Counted from the first letter of the stretch, positions 52,970 through 62,299 are shown. The stretch: 64,000 bases of DNA from JBBDWR01 sp040902745 (GCA_040902745.1 JBBDWR010000010.1:70991-134990); one strand, 5' to 3'. Made by a program: numbers and translations. Notes: generated by a model not told the origin, from the sequence alone.

Positions 52970-54367
52970 ATGCTCGCTGAGCTCGCCGCCGACGTCCGCG
53001 AACGTCGCGCGTCGGCCGCAGACCTCGTGCGTCGCTGTCTCGAACGGATCGACGAGCGCAATGGTTCCCTCAATGCCGTGATCGCCCGCGCCGACGAGTC
53101 GGCGCTCACCCAGGCCATGGCGATCACCGAGCGGATCTCCGCGGGAGAGGAGGTCGGCGCGCTCGCGGGCATCCCGGTGCTCGTGAAGGACGTGGAAGAC
53201 GTCGCAGGGATGCGAACGACCCACGGCTCCCTGCTGCACGCCGAGGATCCGCCGGCGAACCGGGACGCTCTCGTGGTTCGGCGACTTCGTGCCGAGGGGG
53301 CGATCGTCGTCGGCAAGACGAACGTCCCCGAGTTCGCGACCGACGGTTGCACCGACAACCGCATCTTCGGCTCGACGTGCAATCCGTGGGTCCCTGCTCG
53401 ATCGCCGGGAGGGTCCTCAGGCGGAGCCGCCGCGGCACTTGCGGCAGGCATCGCACCGATCGCAACCGCGACGGACGGAGGCGGATCGGTCAGGATCCCG
53501 GCCTCGTTCTGTGGCCTCGCAGGGTTGAAGCCCACGAAGGGGATCATCGGGCGTGACCCGATCCCGATCTGGATGGACTTGAGCACGGCGGGACCGCTCG
53601 CGAGCTCGATCGCGGACCTCCGTCTGCTGCTCTCGACGCTCGCGGGTCCAGCGGACGGCGATCCGACGGCGTTGCCCACGTGGATCCCGAAGCCGGGCCT
53701 GACGATTTTGCCGCACCGCGTTTACGCCCTGGAGCGCAACTCGCCGGCCGGTCCGCTCCCCGGCCCGGTGCAGGATGTGTTCACCGATGCGCTCGGGTCG
53801 ATCGAGACCGACCTCGGGCTCGAGGTGGAGCAGATCCACCACGAGAGGATCTACGGCGCGGGCAACATCGACGAGGATTGGTTCACGTACATCGCGGCCG
53901 AACACGCGCACTACCTCGGGCGCGAGCGGATCGAAGCGAATGCTGACAGCTTCACGCCGGGGTTCCTCGAGACGATGCGCGAGGGCCTCGTGATCACCGC
54001 GGAGCAGTACCTGGCCGTTCGGCGCCGGCGCTTCGAATACTGCCGCGCGCTCGACGAGTTGCTCGGCGAGGACGGACTGCTCGTACAGCCGACGATGCCG
54101 ACCGAGGGATGGGATCCGACCGGTGCAACGCCGGACGATCCGAACGCTTCCGCCGCCGCGACGGCCTACAACACGCAGGCTGCCAACATCACGGCGCATC
54201 CGGCGCTGTCGGTGCCGGCGGGCCGCCTGCCGGACGGGATGCCGTTCGGGCTCCAGATCACCGGCCCTCGGTTCCGCGACGGGCTCGTGTTGGAGTTCGG
54301 CGCTCGTTGGGAGCGGGCCAACGCCTGGCCGAGCACGGCACCGGGCTACACCTCGTTCGGCTCATAG
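52970..54367 (+). CDS. Amidase-signature family hydrolase
   Basis: A 465-residue amidase with the Ser-cisSer-Lys triad: Lys73 in IPVLVKDVED, Ser149 in SPGGSSGGAAAA and Ser173 in DGGGSVRIPAS, spaced as in GatA and malonamidase E2. It may hydrolyse a small amide or carbamoyl compound. GatA itself would normally be beside gatB/gatC, absent here, so this is a stand-alone catabolic amidase. It lies between two flavoprotein genes. Confidence 0.85.
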   Translation: MLAELAADVRERRASAADLVRRCLERIDERNGSLNAVIARADESALTQAMAITERISAGEEVGALAGIPVLVKDVEDVAGMRTTHGSLLHAEDPPANRDALVVRRLRAEGAIVVGKTNVPEFATDGCTDNRIFGSTCNPWVPARSPGGSSGGAAAALAAGIAPIATATDGGGSVRIPASFCGLAGLKPTKGIIGRDPIPIWMDLSTAGPLASSIADLRLLLSTLAGPADGDPTALPTWIPKPGLTILPHRVYALERNSPAGPLPGPVQDVFTDALGSIETDLGLEVEQIHHERIYGAGNIDEDWFTYIAAEHAHYLGRERIEANADSFTPGFLETMREGLVITAEQYLAVRRRRFEYCRALDELLGEDGLLVQPTMPTEGWDPTGATPDDPNASAAATAYNTQAANITAHPALSVPAGRLPDGMPFGLQITGPRFRDGLVLEFGARWERANAWPSTAPGYTSFGS

Positions 54368-54382
54368 CCCGATCCGGCCCGG

Positions 54383-55807
54383 CTACGGACCCAGGTGATA
54401 GCCCAGGCGGCGCGGAAGCCTGGCGACGAAGCGCACGAGAGGGTTGGAGCCACGGCCCAGGTCCTCGGCGTCGTCCTTGCGCAGGATCGCTTGGTTCGCG
54501 ACGAACATTCCGACCGAGCGGATCGGCTCGGGCGGGAAGCGACGCGGCAGGTGACCGACCAGGGGAAGCTGCGCCCATCGATCATCTTCACCGAGGGCGA
54601 GTGACGCGAGGATCTTTCCCCCGAGGTGGCTTGGCGCTACCCCATTGCCCGTGTATCCGAAGCCGTAGTGGGTTCGGGTTCCCGCCAAGGTGCCGAAGGT
54701 CGGCAGGTGCGATCCCGTGACATCGATCGGGCCACCCCATGCGGCCTCGAGTTGCACGTCAGCGAGCGAAGGGAACATCCGGCGGAACTGCTGTGCGGTT
54801 CGTGCCACGAAGCCTTCGTCGTAGGAGAACCTGGGGCCGATCCGTCTGGCGACGTCGGGCTGCATCCCTCCCGCGCCGAAGGCGATCCGCCCGTCGGCCG
54901 TGGTCCGGACGTAGTTGACCGCGGCGCGGAAATTCCACAGACCCTCGCCGCCGGTCCACCCGAGCGTCTCGAGATGCTCCGGTGCCGGTTCGGTCAGGAC
55001 GATGTAGCTGCCTCGAACGGTCACCCGATGGTGGAAGCGCCTCCAGTGTCCCGCCCAGGCGTTCACGGCGAGCACCGCCGTATCGGCGCGCACCCGACCG
55101 CCCGGTGTTTCAACGAACGACGGCGGCCCGGCGGAGAACCGCCGCACGGGCGAGTCCTCATAGATCCGAAGGCCCTTGTCCAGCAGAACGCGACGCAGCC
55201 CGCGGGCGAGCCGGGCGGGCTGCACCGTTGCAGCCACCGCGTTCAACAGCCCCGCGCCCAGCGCGGGGGCGTCGATGCGCTCACGCACCTGTGCCTGCGT
55301 CAGCGCAACAACCTTGTCGGCCTTGCCGTAGTGCCGCGCGATCTCGACCGCCTGGTCCCCGCGCCCCTCCTGAGCGGGCGAGGTCGCAACGCCGAGGTCG
55401 CCGCTGCGCCCGTACCACGCGTCCACGCCGTTGGCTTCGCACCAACTACCGATCTCGATCGTGCTGTCGTCGCCCGCCTCGCAGAGCGCGATCGCGCGCT
55501 CATCGCCGAACAGCTCGACGAGCTCGCCGAGGTTGGTCCACCAGCCGTTGGTGAAGCCGCCGTTGCGCCCGCTGGGTCCACCGCCGCAGATGTCCTGTTC
55601 GAGAAGCACGATGTCGAGCCCCGGGTCGCGCTCGAGCAGGTTCCAGGCGGTCCACAGGCCCGTGTACCCACCCCCGACGATCACGACATCGGCTTCGTGA
55701 TCACCGGTCAGTGGCGGACAGGGCTCGCCGGGATCGGCGGCCAACGCCTCGCGCAGCCACCAGCTACGTCCTTGGTCCGGCGGGAGGTCGACTTCAGCCG
55801 CGCTCAT
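54383..55807 (-). CDS. DAO-family FAD oxidoreductase (gamma-glutamylputrescine oxidase-like)
   Basis: A 474-residue flavoprotein of the D-amino-acid oxidase fold. ADVVIVGGGYTGLWTAWNLLERDPG is the FAD site; GGGPSGRNGGFTNGWW follows, and GFGYTGNGVAPSHLGGKILASL closes the cofactor site. The SGRNGGF motif is shared with PuuB-type gamma-glutamylputrescine oxidases and related secondary-amine oxidases, and two polyamine transporters in the window make an amine substrate plausible. It converges with the amidase and is divergent from ilvD. Confidence 0.78.
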   Translation of the reverse strand: MSAAEVDLPPDQGRSWWLREALAADPGEPCPPLTGDHEADVVIVGGGYTGLWTAWNLLERDPGLDIVLLEQDICGGGPSGRNGGFTNGWWTNLGELVELFGDERAIALCEAGDDSTIEIGSWCEANGVDAWYGRSGDLGVATSPAQEGRGDQAVEIARHYGKADKVVALTQAQVRERIDAPALGAGLLNAVAATVQPARLARGLRRVLLDKGLRIYEDSPVRRFSAGPPSFVETPGGRVRADTAVLAVNAWAGHWRRFHHRVTVRGSYIVLTEPAPEHLETLGWTGGEGLWNFRAAVNYVRTTADGRIAFGAGGMQPDVARRIGPRFSYDEGFVARTAQQFRRMFPSLADVQLEAAWGGPIDVTGSHLPTFGTLAGTRTHYGFGYTGNGVAPSHLGGKILASLALGEDDRWAQLPLVGHLPRRFPPEPIRSVGMFVANQAILRKDDAEDLGRGSNPLVRFVARLPRRLGYHLGP

Positions 55808-55843
55808 CTCTGGGGGTGTTCCTTTCGGTTCACCGGTAGTTGG

Positions 55844-55849
55844 TATCGT
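55844..55849 (+). promoter_or_regulatory. Probable -10 box of ilvD
   Basis: TATCGT lies about 39 bases before GTG 55888, in the only non-coding gap ahead of ilvD. A leadered transcript with the GGGGGAG ribosome site would result. Confidence 0.4.
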
Positions 55850-55887
55850 GCCTGTTCATCGCGAGTCCGCCGACGGGGGAGACCCAC

Positions 55888-57570
55888 GTGAGCCGCAGAG
55901 AGGGTAGTCGACCGAGGAGCTGGCAGGTCACCGAGGGGCCCGAGCGCGCCCCGGCCCGCGCGATGCTTCGCGCGGTGGGCCTGTCCGAGGAGGATTTCGG
56001 CAAGCCGCAAGCTGCCGTTGCCTCGAGCTGGAACGAGGTCACCCCCTGCAACTACCACCTTGGCAAGCTCGCCGCGCTCGGCAAGGAGGGTGTGCGTCAG
56101 GGTGGCGCGGTGCCGATCGAGTTCACCACCGTCGCGGTGTCCGACGGCATCGCCATGGGTCACGAGGGGATGAAGGCCTCTCTCGTCTCCCGGGAGGTCA
56201 TAGCGGACTCCGTCGAGATCGTGATGCACGCCGAGCGCTTCGATGGTCTCCTCGGGATCGCGGGGTGCGACAAGTCCGAGCCCGGGATGCTGATGGCGAT
56301 GGCACGACTCGACCTGCCGTCGGTGTTCCTCTACGGCGGGACGATCCTGCCCGGCACCTACAACGATCAGGACATCACGATCCAGGACGTGTTCGAAGCC
56401 GTCGGTGCCCACGCGAAGGGGACGATCGACGACGCGGAACTCAAGGAAATCGAGCGCAACGCGTGCCCGACATACGGGTCGTGCGCCGGCATGTACACGG
56501 CCAACACGATGGCCGCCGCAGCCGAGGCGCTCGGGATGTCGCTGCCGGGAGCGGCTTCACCCCCCGCTGTGGACGCACGGCGCGAGATCCTCGCCCGCGA
56601 GAGTGGCGTCGCGCTGGTGCGTGCCCTCGAAATGGAGCTCACTCCGAGCAAGATCTTGACGAAGCAGGCATTCGAGAACGCGATCGCGGTGGTCATGGCG
56701 ATCGCCGGTTCGACCAATGCCGTGCTCCATCTCCTTGCGATCGCGCGCGAGGCCAGTGTCGATCTGCAGCTCGACGACTTCGATCGGATCGCGCGAGACG
56801 TGCCGCACCTCGTCGACGTTCGCCCGGCCGGCAAGTTCGTGATGACCGACCTCGACCGTGTCGGGGGAGTGCAGGTCGTGCTCGCCGAGCTCCTCGAGGC
56901 GGGATTGCTGCACGGCGACTGCCTGACGGTCACCGGCAAGACGCTCGCGGAGAACCTCGCCGAGCTGCGGCCCGAACGCCCCGACGGCGTGGTGGTGCAC
57001 CCGATGACGGCGCCGATCCACCCGTGGGGCGGCATCGCGATCTTGCGCGGCTCGGTCGCTCCCGACGGCGCGGTCGTCAAGGCGGCCGGCGCCGAAGGCA
57101 CGGTGTTCCGGGGAGCGGCAAAGACCTTCGACTCCGAGCAGGAGGCCTTCGACGCACTCACGGGCGGCGCGATCGTGAAAGGCGACGTGATCGTGATCCG
57201 GTACGAGGGTCCCAAGGGCTCACCGGGGATGCCGGAGATGCTCGCGGTCACGGCCGCGGTTGCCGGAGCGGGTCTGGGCAAAGACGTCGCCCTGATCACC
57301 GACGGCCGGTTCAGCGGCGCGACCAAAGGGTTCTCGGTCGGTCACATCACGCCCGAAGCCGCCGCCGGAGGCCCGATAGCCCTGATCCGGACCGGTGACG
57401 AGATCGTGATCGACGTGGACAACCGCACGATCGACGTGCGTGTCGAGGAGGCCGAACTCACGCGCCGACGCTCCGAGTGGACGGAGCCCGAGCCGCGCTA
57501 CAAGAATGGTGCCCTCGCGAAATACGCGAAGCTGGTCGGCAGCGCCGACCACGGTGCGGTGACCGGCTAG
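55888..57570 (+). CDS. ilvD: Dihydroxy-acid dehydratase
   Basis: A 560-residue iron-sulfur dehydratase of valine/isoleucine/leucine synthesis. Three cluster cysteines are seen in VTPCNYH, GIAGCDKSEPGM and PTYGSCAGMYTANTM, the pattern of the [2Fe-2S] subgroup. DGRFSGATKGFSVGH near the C-terminus is diagnostic. GTG 55888 is preferred over ATG 55840 because it follows GGGGGAG and gives the standard length. It lies apart from the ilvBNC set, with thrC and an opposite-strand gene in between. Confidence 0.95.
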   Translation: MSRREGSRPRSWQVTEGPERAPARAMLRAVGLSEEDFGKPQAAVASSWNEVTPCNYHLGKLAALGKEGVRQGGAVPIEFTTVAVSDGIAMGHEGMKASLVSREVIADSVEIVMHAERFDGLLGIAGCDKSEPGMLMAMARLDLPSVFLYGGTILPGTYNDQDITIQDVFEAVGAHAKGTIDDAELKEIERNACPTYGSCAGMYTANTMAAAAEALGMSLPGAASPPAVDARREILARESGVALVRALEMELTPSKILTKQAFENAIAVVMAIAGSTNAVLHLLAIAREASVDLQLDDFDRIARDVPHLVDVRPAGKFVMTDLDRVGGVQVVLAELLEAGLLHGDCLTVTGKTLAENLAELRPERPDGVVVHPMTAPIHPWGGIAILRGSVAPDGAVVKAAGAEGTVFRGAAKTFDSEQEAFDALTGGAIVKGDVIVIRYEGPKGSPGMPEMLAVTAAVAGAGLGKDVALITDGRFSGATKGFSVGHITPEAAAGGPIALIRTGDEIVIDVDNRTIDVRVEEAELTRRRSEWTEPEPRYKNGALAKYAKLVGSADHGAVTG

Positions 57571-57597
57571 TCGGCGCCGACGACAGGAGTGAGCAGG

Positions 57598-58842
57598 ATG
57601 GCTTCCCCAGCGGACATCACCACCCCCGAGGCGCTCGAGTGCCGCGAGTGCAGCACGCGCTACCCGGTGGAGCCGCTGACGATCTGCGAGGAGTGCTTCG
57701 GACCGCTGGAGCCCTCCTACGACCTGGATGCGATCGACGGGGTGCAGTTCCGCAAGCAGGCCGAGGCCGGGCCCGCGAGCCTGTGGCGGTACGAGGCGCT
57801 GCTCCCCGGCGGTCCCGATGTGGCGCGCGTCGACCTTGGCGCGGGATTCACTCCACTGCGTCGTGCGGACAACCTCGCACAGCGGCTCGGCCTCGAGCGG
57901 CTGTGGATCAAGGACGATTCGGTCAACCCGAGCAACTCCTTCAAGGATCGCGTGGTCTCCGTCGCGATGACGATGGCCCGTGTGTTCGGGTTCGAAGCGA
58001 TCAGCTGCGCGTCGACGGGCAATCTCGCCAACGCGACCGCCGCTCATGCGGCCAAGGCACAGATGCCGAGCTACGTGTTCGTCCCCGAGGATCTCGAGCT
58101 CGCGAAGATCTGGGCCACCGAGGCCTACGGTGCGAAGGTCGTCGCGGTGAAGGGAAACTACGACGACGTGAACCGACTGTGCTCCGAGGTCGCCCAGACG
58201 TTGCCGTGGGCGTTCGTGAACGTGAACATGCGACCGTTCTACGCGGAGGGTTCAAAGAGCCTCGGGTTCGAGACGGCCGAGCAGCTGGGCTGGCGACTTC
58301 CGGACCATTGCGTCGTGCCGATCGCTTCTGGAGCGCTGATGACGAAGATCCATCGCGCGTTCCGCGAGCTGACCGCGATCGGCGCCGTCGCCGACAAGCC
58401 GTACCGGATCTCCGGCGCGCAGGCCGAGGGATGCTCGCCGGTGGCCAAGGCATTCAAGGAGAACGCGACCGAGGTGTCACCGGTCAAGCCGGACACGATC
58501 GCCCGCTCGCTCGCGATCGGGAACCCGGCCGATGGCTTGTACGCGATCCAGACCGCTCGCGAGACAGGTGGTGCGATCGAGTACTGCACCGAGGACGAGG
58601 TGATCGAGGGCATCACCCTGCTCGCGCAAACCGAAGGCGTCTTCACCGAGACCGCTGGAGGCGTGACCGTGGCCAACCTCAAGCGGCTCGCCGAGCAGGG
58701 CGTGATCAAGCCTGATGAGGAGACGGTCGTCTACATCACCGGCAACGGCTACAAGACGATCGAGGCGCTCGAAGGCAAGCTCGACCCGACCTTCAACGTC
58801 GCTGCCGACCTCGACGAATTCCTCGCCGTTCTCAACGCCTGA
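57598..58842 (+). CDS. thrC: Threonine synthase
   Basis: A 414-residue PLP enzyme converting O-phosphohomoserine to threonine, precursor of isoleucine. An N-terminal zinc-ribbon-like CxxC pair (ECRECSTRY, ICEECFG) precedes the catalytic core; the PLP lysine is in NPSNSFKDRVVS and the phosphate loop in ASTGNLANATAAHA. ATG 57598 is preferred over GTG 57589 because AGGAG sits eight bases upstream. It is downstream of ilvD and may be co-transcribed with it, which fits a shared branched-chain pathway. Confidence 0.92.
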   Translation: MASPADITTPEALECRECSTRYPVEPLTICEECFGPLEPSYDLDAIDGVQFRKQAEAGPASLWRYEALLPGGPDVARVDLGAGFTPLRRADNLAQRLGLERLWIKDDSVNPSNSFKDRVVSVAMTMARVFGFEAISCASTGNLANATAAHAAKAQMPSYVFVPEDLELAKIWATEAYGAKVVAVKGNYDDVNRLCSEVAQTLPWAFVNVNMRPFYAEGSKSLGFETAEQLGWRLPDHCVVPIASGALMTKIHRAFRELTAIGAVADKPYRISGAQAEGCSPVAKAFKENATEVSPVKPDTIARSLAIGNPADGLYAIQTARETGGAIEYCTEDEVIEGITLLAQTEGVFTETAGGVTVANLKRLAEQGVIKPDEETVVYITGNGYKTIEALEGKLDPTFNVAADLDEFLAVLNA

Positions 58843-58899
58843 TCGATCGCGGCTCGCGGAGGGCGCGAGCGGCGATGACGCCGAACCCGCGCCGCTGAC

Positions 58900-60123
58900 C
58901 TAGCGGGCGGCGCCCGGTGTGCGCTCCTCGATCCCCCACGGGGAACCGTAGTCACCCTTCAACAGGTCGAGGAACGGCTTCGGATCGAACGCTTCGGGGC
59001 CGAGCACGCCGGCGCCGCTCCACGTGCCGTTGGCGAGCAGTTCCAGCGCGATCACCGGGTTGATCGCGGTCTGCCATACGACCGCCTGCGACCCGTCGCG
59101 TTGCATCGTCTCGGTGTTGTCGACGACGTGATACAGGTACACCTCCCTGGGATTCCCGTCCTTGCCCGTCCCCGTGACCCAGGTGCCCGCGCAGGTCTTG
59201 CCCTTCATCTTGTCGCCGAGCGTGAGTGGATCCGGCAGCGTCGCGGCGATCACGTCGCGCGGCGAGACCGAGGCGCCTCGGACGGATACAGGTTCGGCAG
59301 AATCCAATCCGGTCATGTGCAGAACCTGCAGCACGGTGATGAACTCGTCACCGAGCCCGTACTTGAACGTCACGCGGTTGGCGTCGATCCAGCGGGGGAC
59401 CAGCACGACCTCTTCGTGCTCCACGTTGACGCACTCGACCGAGCCGATCCCTTCCGGAAAAGTGAACGTCTCCGGCTGGGAGAACGGGGCAGTGGTGAAC
59501 CACTGCTTGTCCTTCTCCCAGACCACGGGAGGGTTCAGGCACTCCTCGATCGTGGTCCAGATCGAAAAGGTCGGGGCGAAGTCGAAGCCCTCGACCTCGA
59601 GGTTAGCGCCGTCGCGTACCCCGATCTCGTCTATCTGTGAGAAGAGTTCGTCGGCGGCGTATCGAGCGAAGACGTCGGAGAGTCCCGGTTCGACGCCGAT
59701 CCCGACCAGGGCGAGCTGTCCACGGTCCTCCCATGCCTTCGAGCGGGCGAACTGCTCGTCGCCCAGCTTCACGCCGACCTGGTGGTGCGGATCGGTCGGG
59801 TGTGGTTGGGACAGGGACATCGCCATGTCGACGTAGGTGACGCCGGCCGCCAGGGCGCCGTCGAAGATCGGCATCACGAAGCGTGGATCGGCCGCGTTCA
59901 TCACGTGGGTGATCTGGTTGGCGGTGCAGAATGCCGTGATGCCCGCCGAGTCGGACGCGTCGAGCTTGGCCGCCTCGAACCGATCGCCGTGCTTGGCGGC
60001 GACCGACCGCGCTCGTCCTTCGTCGATGTCGGTCATGACGATGCGTTCGTAGAACCTACGACGGGCGGCGATGGCGGCGAACGCGGACCCTACGCCTCCG
60101 GTTCCGGTCACGAGGATCTTCAT
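58900..60123 (-). CDS. Saccharopine dehydrogenase-like NAD(P) oxidoreductase
   Basis: A 407-residue protein with a Rossmann motif ILVTGTGGVGSAFAAIAARR at the N-terminus and a saccharopine-reductase-like catalytic region (NAADPRFVMPIFDGALAAGVTYVDMA). This group includes saccharopine dehydrogenases and carboxynorspermidine synthases; the motif alone does not choose. The longer frame upstream is shadow of the ilv leader. TACACT lies eight bases before ATG 60123, so it is probably leaderless. Confidence 0.78.
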   Translation of the reverse strand: MKILVTGTGGVGSAFAAIAARRRFYERIVMTDIDEGRARSVAAKHGDRFEAAKLDASDSAGITAFCTANQITHVMNAADPRFVMPIFDGALAAGVTYVDMAMSLSQPHPTDPHHQVGVKLGDEQFARSKAWEDRGQLALVGIGVEPGLSDVFARYAADELFSQIDEIGVRDGANLEVEGFDFAPTFSIWTTIEECLNPPVVWEKDKQWFTTAPFSQPETFTFPEGIGSVECVNVEHEEVVLVPRWIDANRVTFKYGLGDEFITVLQVLHMTGLDSAEPVSVRGASVSPRDVIAATLPDPLTLGDKMKGKTCAGTWVTGTGKDGNPREVYLYHVVDNTETMQRDGSQAVVWQTAINPVIALELLANGTWSGAGVLGPEAFDPKPFLDLLKGDYGSPWGIEERTPGAAR

Positions 60124-60131
60124 GGCCGCGC

Positions 60132-60137
60132 AGTGTA
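60132..60137 (-). promoter_or_regulatory. -10 box of the saccharopine dehydrogenase-like gene
   Basis: On the minus strand TACACT ends eight bases before the ATG with no ribosome site between, the same leaderless layout found elsewhere in the window. Confidence 0.5.
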
Positions 60138-60242
60138 CTCGGGGACATGGGTTGCCCTTGCAGGCAGGGTGGGCGCGCGATCCGCGCGCGTGGACCGCCC
60201 CTCTGTTGGATCGGATCCGTGGAGCCTGCGTCGCGGGTCGGG

Positions 60243-60270
60243 TTGACACGAGAAGCGCCGTCGGTAAACT
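60243..60270 (+). promoter_or_regulatory. ilvB operon promoter
   Basis: TTGACA (60243-60248), a 16-base spacer and TAAACT (60265-60270) form the best housekeeping promoter in the window. The start of transcription should fall at or near the leader-peptide ATG at 60280, making that peptide leaderless. Confidence 0.75.
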
Positions 60271-60279
60271 CGCAGGGCT

Positions 60280-60333
60280 ATGTCGACCAGCATGAGCACC
60301 CGCAGCAAGCAGACCCTCGTACTTATTCGCTAG
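60280..60333 (+). CDS. ilvB operon leader peptide
   Basis: A 17-residue open frame, MSTSMSTRSKQTLVLIR, ending in TAG. The run Leu-Val-Leu-Ile just before the stop contains all three branched-chain amino acids, the hallmark of leader peptides that sense charged tRNA supply; leaderless leader peptides ahead of ilvB are known in corynebacteria. The stop touches the first hairpin of the leader RNA. Too short for routine gene finding. Confidence 0.8.
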   Translation: MSTSMSTRSKQTLVLIR

Positions 60334-60371
60334 GCGCGGCCGGGCCACGTTGAGGCCCGGAGAACCGCGCC
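60333..60371 (+). promoter_or_regulatory. Leader RNA hairpin at the leader-peptide stop codon
   Basis: Two nested perfect stems: outer GGCGCGG/CCGCGCC (60333-60339 with 60365-60371) and inner CCGGGCC/GGCCCGG (60340-60346 with 60354-60360) with a 7-base loop. A ribosome stalled in the Leu-Val-Leu-Ile codons would not cover it; a ribosome at the stop codon would. It fits the pause hairpin of an attenuator. Confidence 0.65.
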
Positions 60372-60376
60372 AGACG

Positions 60377-60402
60377 CCCCTGCCGACCGGTGGGGGTTTT
60401 TT
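60377..60402 (+). terminator. Attenuator terminator of ilvB
   Basis: CCCC (60377-60380) pairs with GGGG (60392-60395), followed by six T residues (60397-60402). Part of the stem, CCGGTGG (60387-60393), can instead pair with CCACCGG (60414-60420), which would break the terminator, so the two states look mutually exclusive. This is the expected design for transcription attenuation. Confidence 0.7.
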
Positions 60403-60405
60403 CTA

Positions 60406-60438
60406 CCCGGTCTCCACCGGAACAACCAGGAGACCGGG
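60406..60438 (+). promoter_or_regulatory. Second leader RNA hairpin before ilvB
   Basis: CCCGGTCTCC (60406-60415) and GGAGACCGGG (60429-60438) form a perfect 10-base-pair stem with a 13-base loop. It overlaps the segment that would form the alternative pairing with the terminator, so it may lock one of the two states. About 110 bases without recognisable features follow up to ilvB. Confidence 0.6.
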
Positions 60439-60550
60439 GGCGGACGGATCGGGACGCACGGCTCACGGCAGCCGGACGCACCGGACCGGTGGGCGACACA
60501 CCGTCGCAGCCGGGAGTCGGGGATCGCGGGACGAAGGAGGTTGAGCACGG

Positions 60551-62299
60551 ATGAAGGTGACCGGCGCACAGGCGCTGTTCAAGGCCCTCGAGATGGAGGG
60601 CGTGGACACCGTCTTCGGTATCCCGGGCGGGGCGATCCTGCCCGCCTACGACCCGTTGATCGAATCCAGCATCCGGCACGTCTTGTGCCGACACGAGCAG
60701 GGTGCCGGTCACGCGGCAGAGGGCTACGCGTGGGCCACGGGCAAGGTCGGCGTGTGTATCGCGACCTCCGGTCCCGGGGGCTGCAACCTCGTCACCGCAC
60801 TCGCCGACGCGAAGATGGATTCGGTGCCGGTCGTGGCGATCACCGGCCAGGTCCCGACTCCGGCCGTCGGCAACGACGCGTTCCAAGAAGCGGACATGAC
60901 TGGACTCACGATGCCCGTCACCAAGCACAACATGCTGGTCACGCGCCCGGAGGACGTCGCGGAAGCCATCCGGGAGGCGTTCCACATCGCGAGCACCGGC
61001 CGCCCGGGACCGGTGCTGATCGACCTGCCGAAGGACGTGCAGGTCAACCAGACGACGTGGAAGTGGCCCGAGCAGGTCGACCTGCCCGGCTACAAGCCGA
61101 CGACCAAGGGCAACGCACGACAGATCCGCGAGGCCGTGAAGCTGTTGATGAAAGCGCGCAAGCCGGTGTTGTACGTGGGTGGCGGCGTGATCAAGGCCGA
61201 GGCCTCGAAGGAGTTGATGCAGCTCGCCACCGCATCCAACGCGCCCGTCGTCACCACGCTGATGGCACGCGGTGCTTTCCCGGACAGCCACGAACTGTGT
61301 CTCGGCATGCCGGGGATGCACGGCAACTACACCGCGGTGATGTCGCTGCAGAAGGCCGATCTGATCGTGTCGCTCGGAGCGCGCTTCGACGACCGCGTGA
61401 CCGGACAGGTCTCCTCGTTCGCCCCACACGCGAAGATCGTCCATCTGGACATCGATCCGGCGGAGATCGGCAAGGTCCGCACGGCCGACGTCCCGATCGT
61501 GGGAGACGCCAAGGACGTGATCGGGCGCATGGCGCACGAGTTGCAGACCAAGCTCGATGAGGGCGGCACGCTTGCTGACCGCTTGCCGTGGCTCGCCGAG
61601 TTGCACAAGTGGCAGACCGACGAGCCGTTGCGCTACGACCAGCAGATCGACGGGCCGATCAAGCCTCAGTACGCGATCGAGCAGCTCTACCGCGCCTCGG
61701 GTTCGGAGACCGTCGTGGTGTCCGGCGTCGGTCAGCACCAGATGTGGGCCTCGCAGTTCTGGGGGTTCGAGCACCCGCGCACCTGGATCAACTCCGGAGG
61801 GCTGGGCACGATGGGCTTCGCGGTTCCCGCGGCGCTCGGTGCCGCTGCCGGCGTTCCCGACAAGCGCGTGATCGCGATCGACGGGGATGGGTGCTTCCAG
61901 ATGACGGCGCAGGAGCTGGCGACGGCGACGACGGAGAAGATCCCGTTCATCACGGCCATCATCAACAATGCCTACTTGGGCATGGTGCGCCAGTGGCAAG
62001 AGTTGTTCTACGGCCAGAGGTACTCGCAGGTGTACCTGAGCTACGACGTGCCGGACTACGTCAAGCTCGCCGAGGCCTATGGGGCGATCGGCTTGCGCGC
62101 GGAGCGTCCCGAAGAGGTGGAAGCGGTGATCGACAAGGCGATCTCGATCGACGATCGACCCGTCGTGATCGACTTCCGCGTGGACCAGGAGGAGAACTGC
62201 TTCCCGATGATCCCCGCGGGATCGCCGAACGACGAGATCATCACCGGTCCGGAGAAGCTCAAGCCCGTCGAAGATCCCTCGGAGGCACCGATCGCATGA
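60551..62299 (+). CDS. ilvB: Acetolactate synthase large subunit
   Basis: A 582-residue ThDP enzyme making acetolactate or acetohydroxybutyrate. The ThDP glutamate region is RHEQGAGHAAEGYAWATGKVG; the C-terminal cofactor motif is GDGCFQMTAQELATATTEKIPFITAIINN. GGAGG lies ten bases before ATG 60551. It is controlled by the leader described upstream. Its stop overlaps ilvN (ATGA). Confidence 0.96.
   Translation: MKVTGAQALFKALEMEGVDTVFGIPGGAILPAYDPLIESSIRHVLCRHEQGAGHAAEGYAWATGKVGVCIATSGPGGCNLVTALADAKMDSVPVVAITGQVPTPAVGNDAFQEADMTGLTMPVTKHNMLVTRPEDVAEAIREAFHIASTGRPGPVLIDLPKDVQVNQTTWKWPEQVDLPGYKPTTKGNARQIREAVKLLMKARKPVLYVGGGVIKAEASKELMQLATASNAPVVTTLMARGAFPDSHELCLGMPGMHGNYTAVMSLQKADLIVSLGARFDDRVTGQVSSFAPHAKIVHLDIDPAEIGKVRTADVPIVGDAKDVIGRMAHELQTKLDEGGTLADRLPWLAELHKWQTDEPLRYDQQIDGPIKPQYAIEQLYRASGSETVVVSGVGQHQMWASQFWGFEHPRTWINSGGLGTMGFAVPAALGAAAGVPDKRVIAIDGDGCFQMTAQELATATTEKIPFITAIINNAYLGMVRQWQELFYGQRYSQVYLSYDVPDYVKLAEAYGAIGLRAERPEEVEAVIDKAISIDDRPVVIDFRVDQEENCFPMIPAGSPNDEIITGPEKLKPVEDPSEAPIA

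Noticed and set aside
52970..54367. GatA subunit of the tRNA amidotransferase
   Set aside because: The catalytic triad matches the whole amidase family and neither gatB nor gatC is adjacent.
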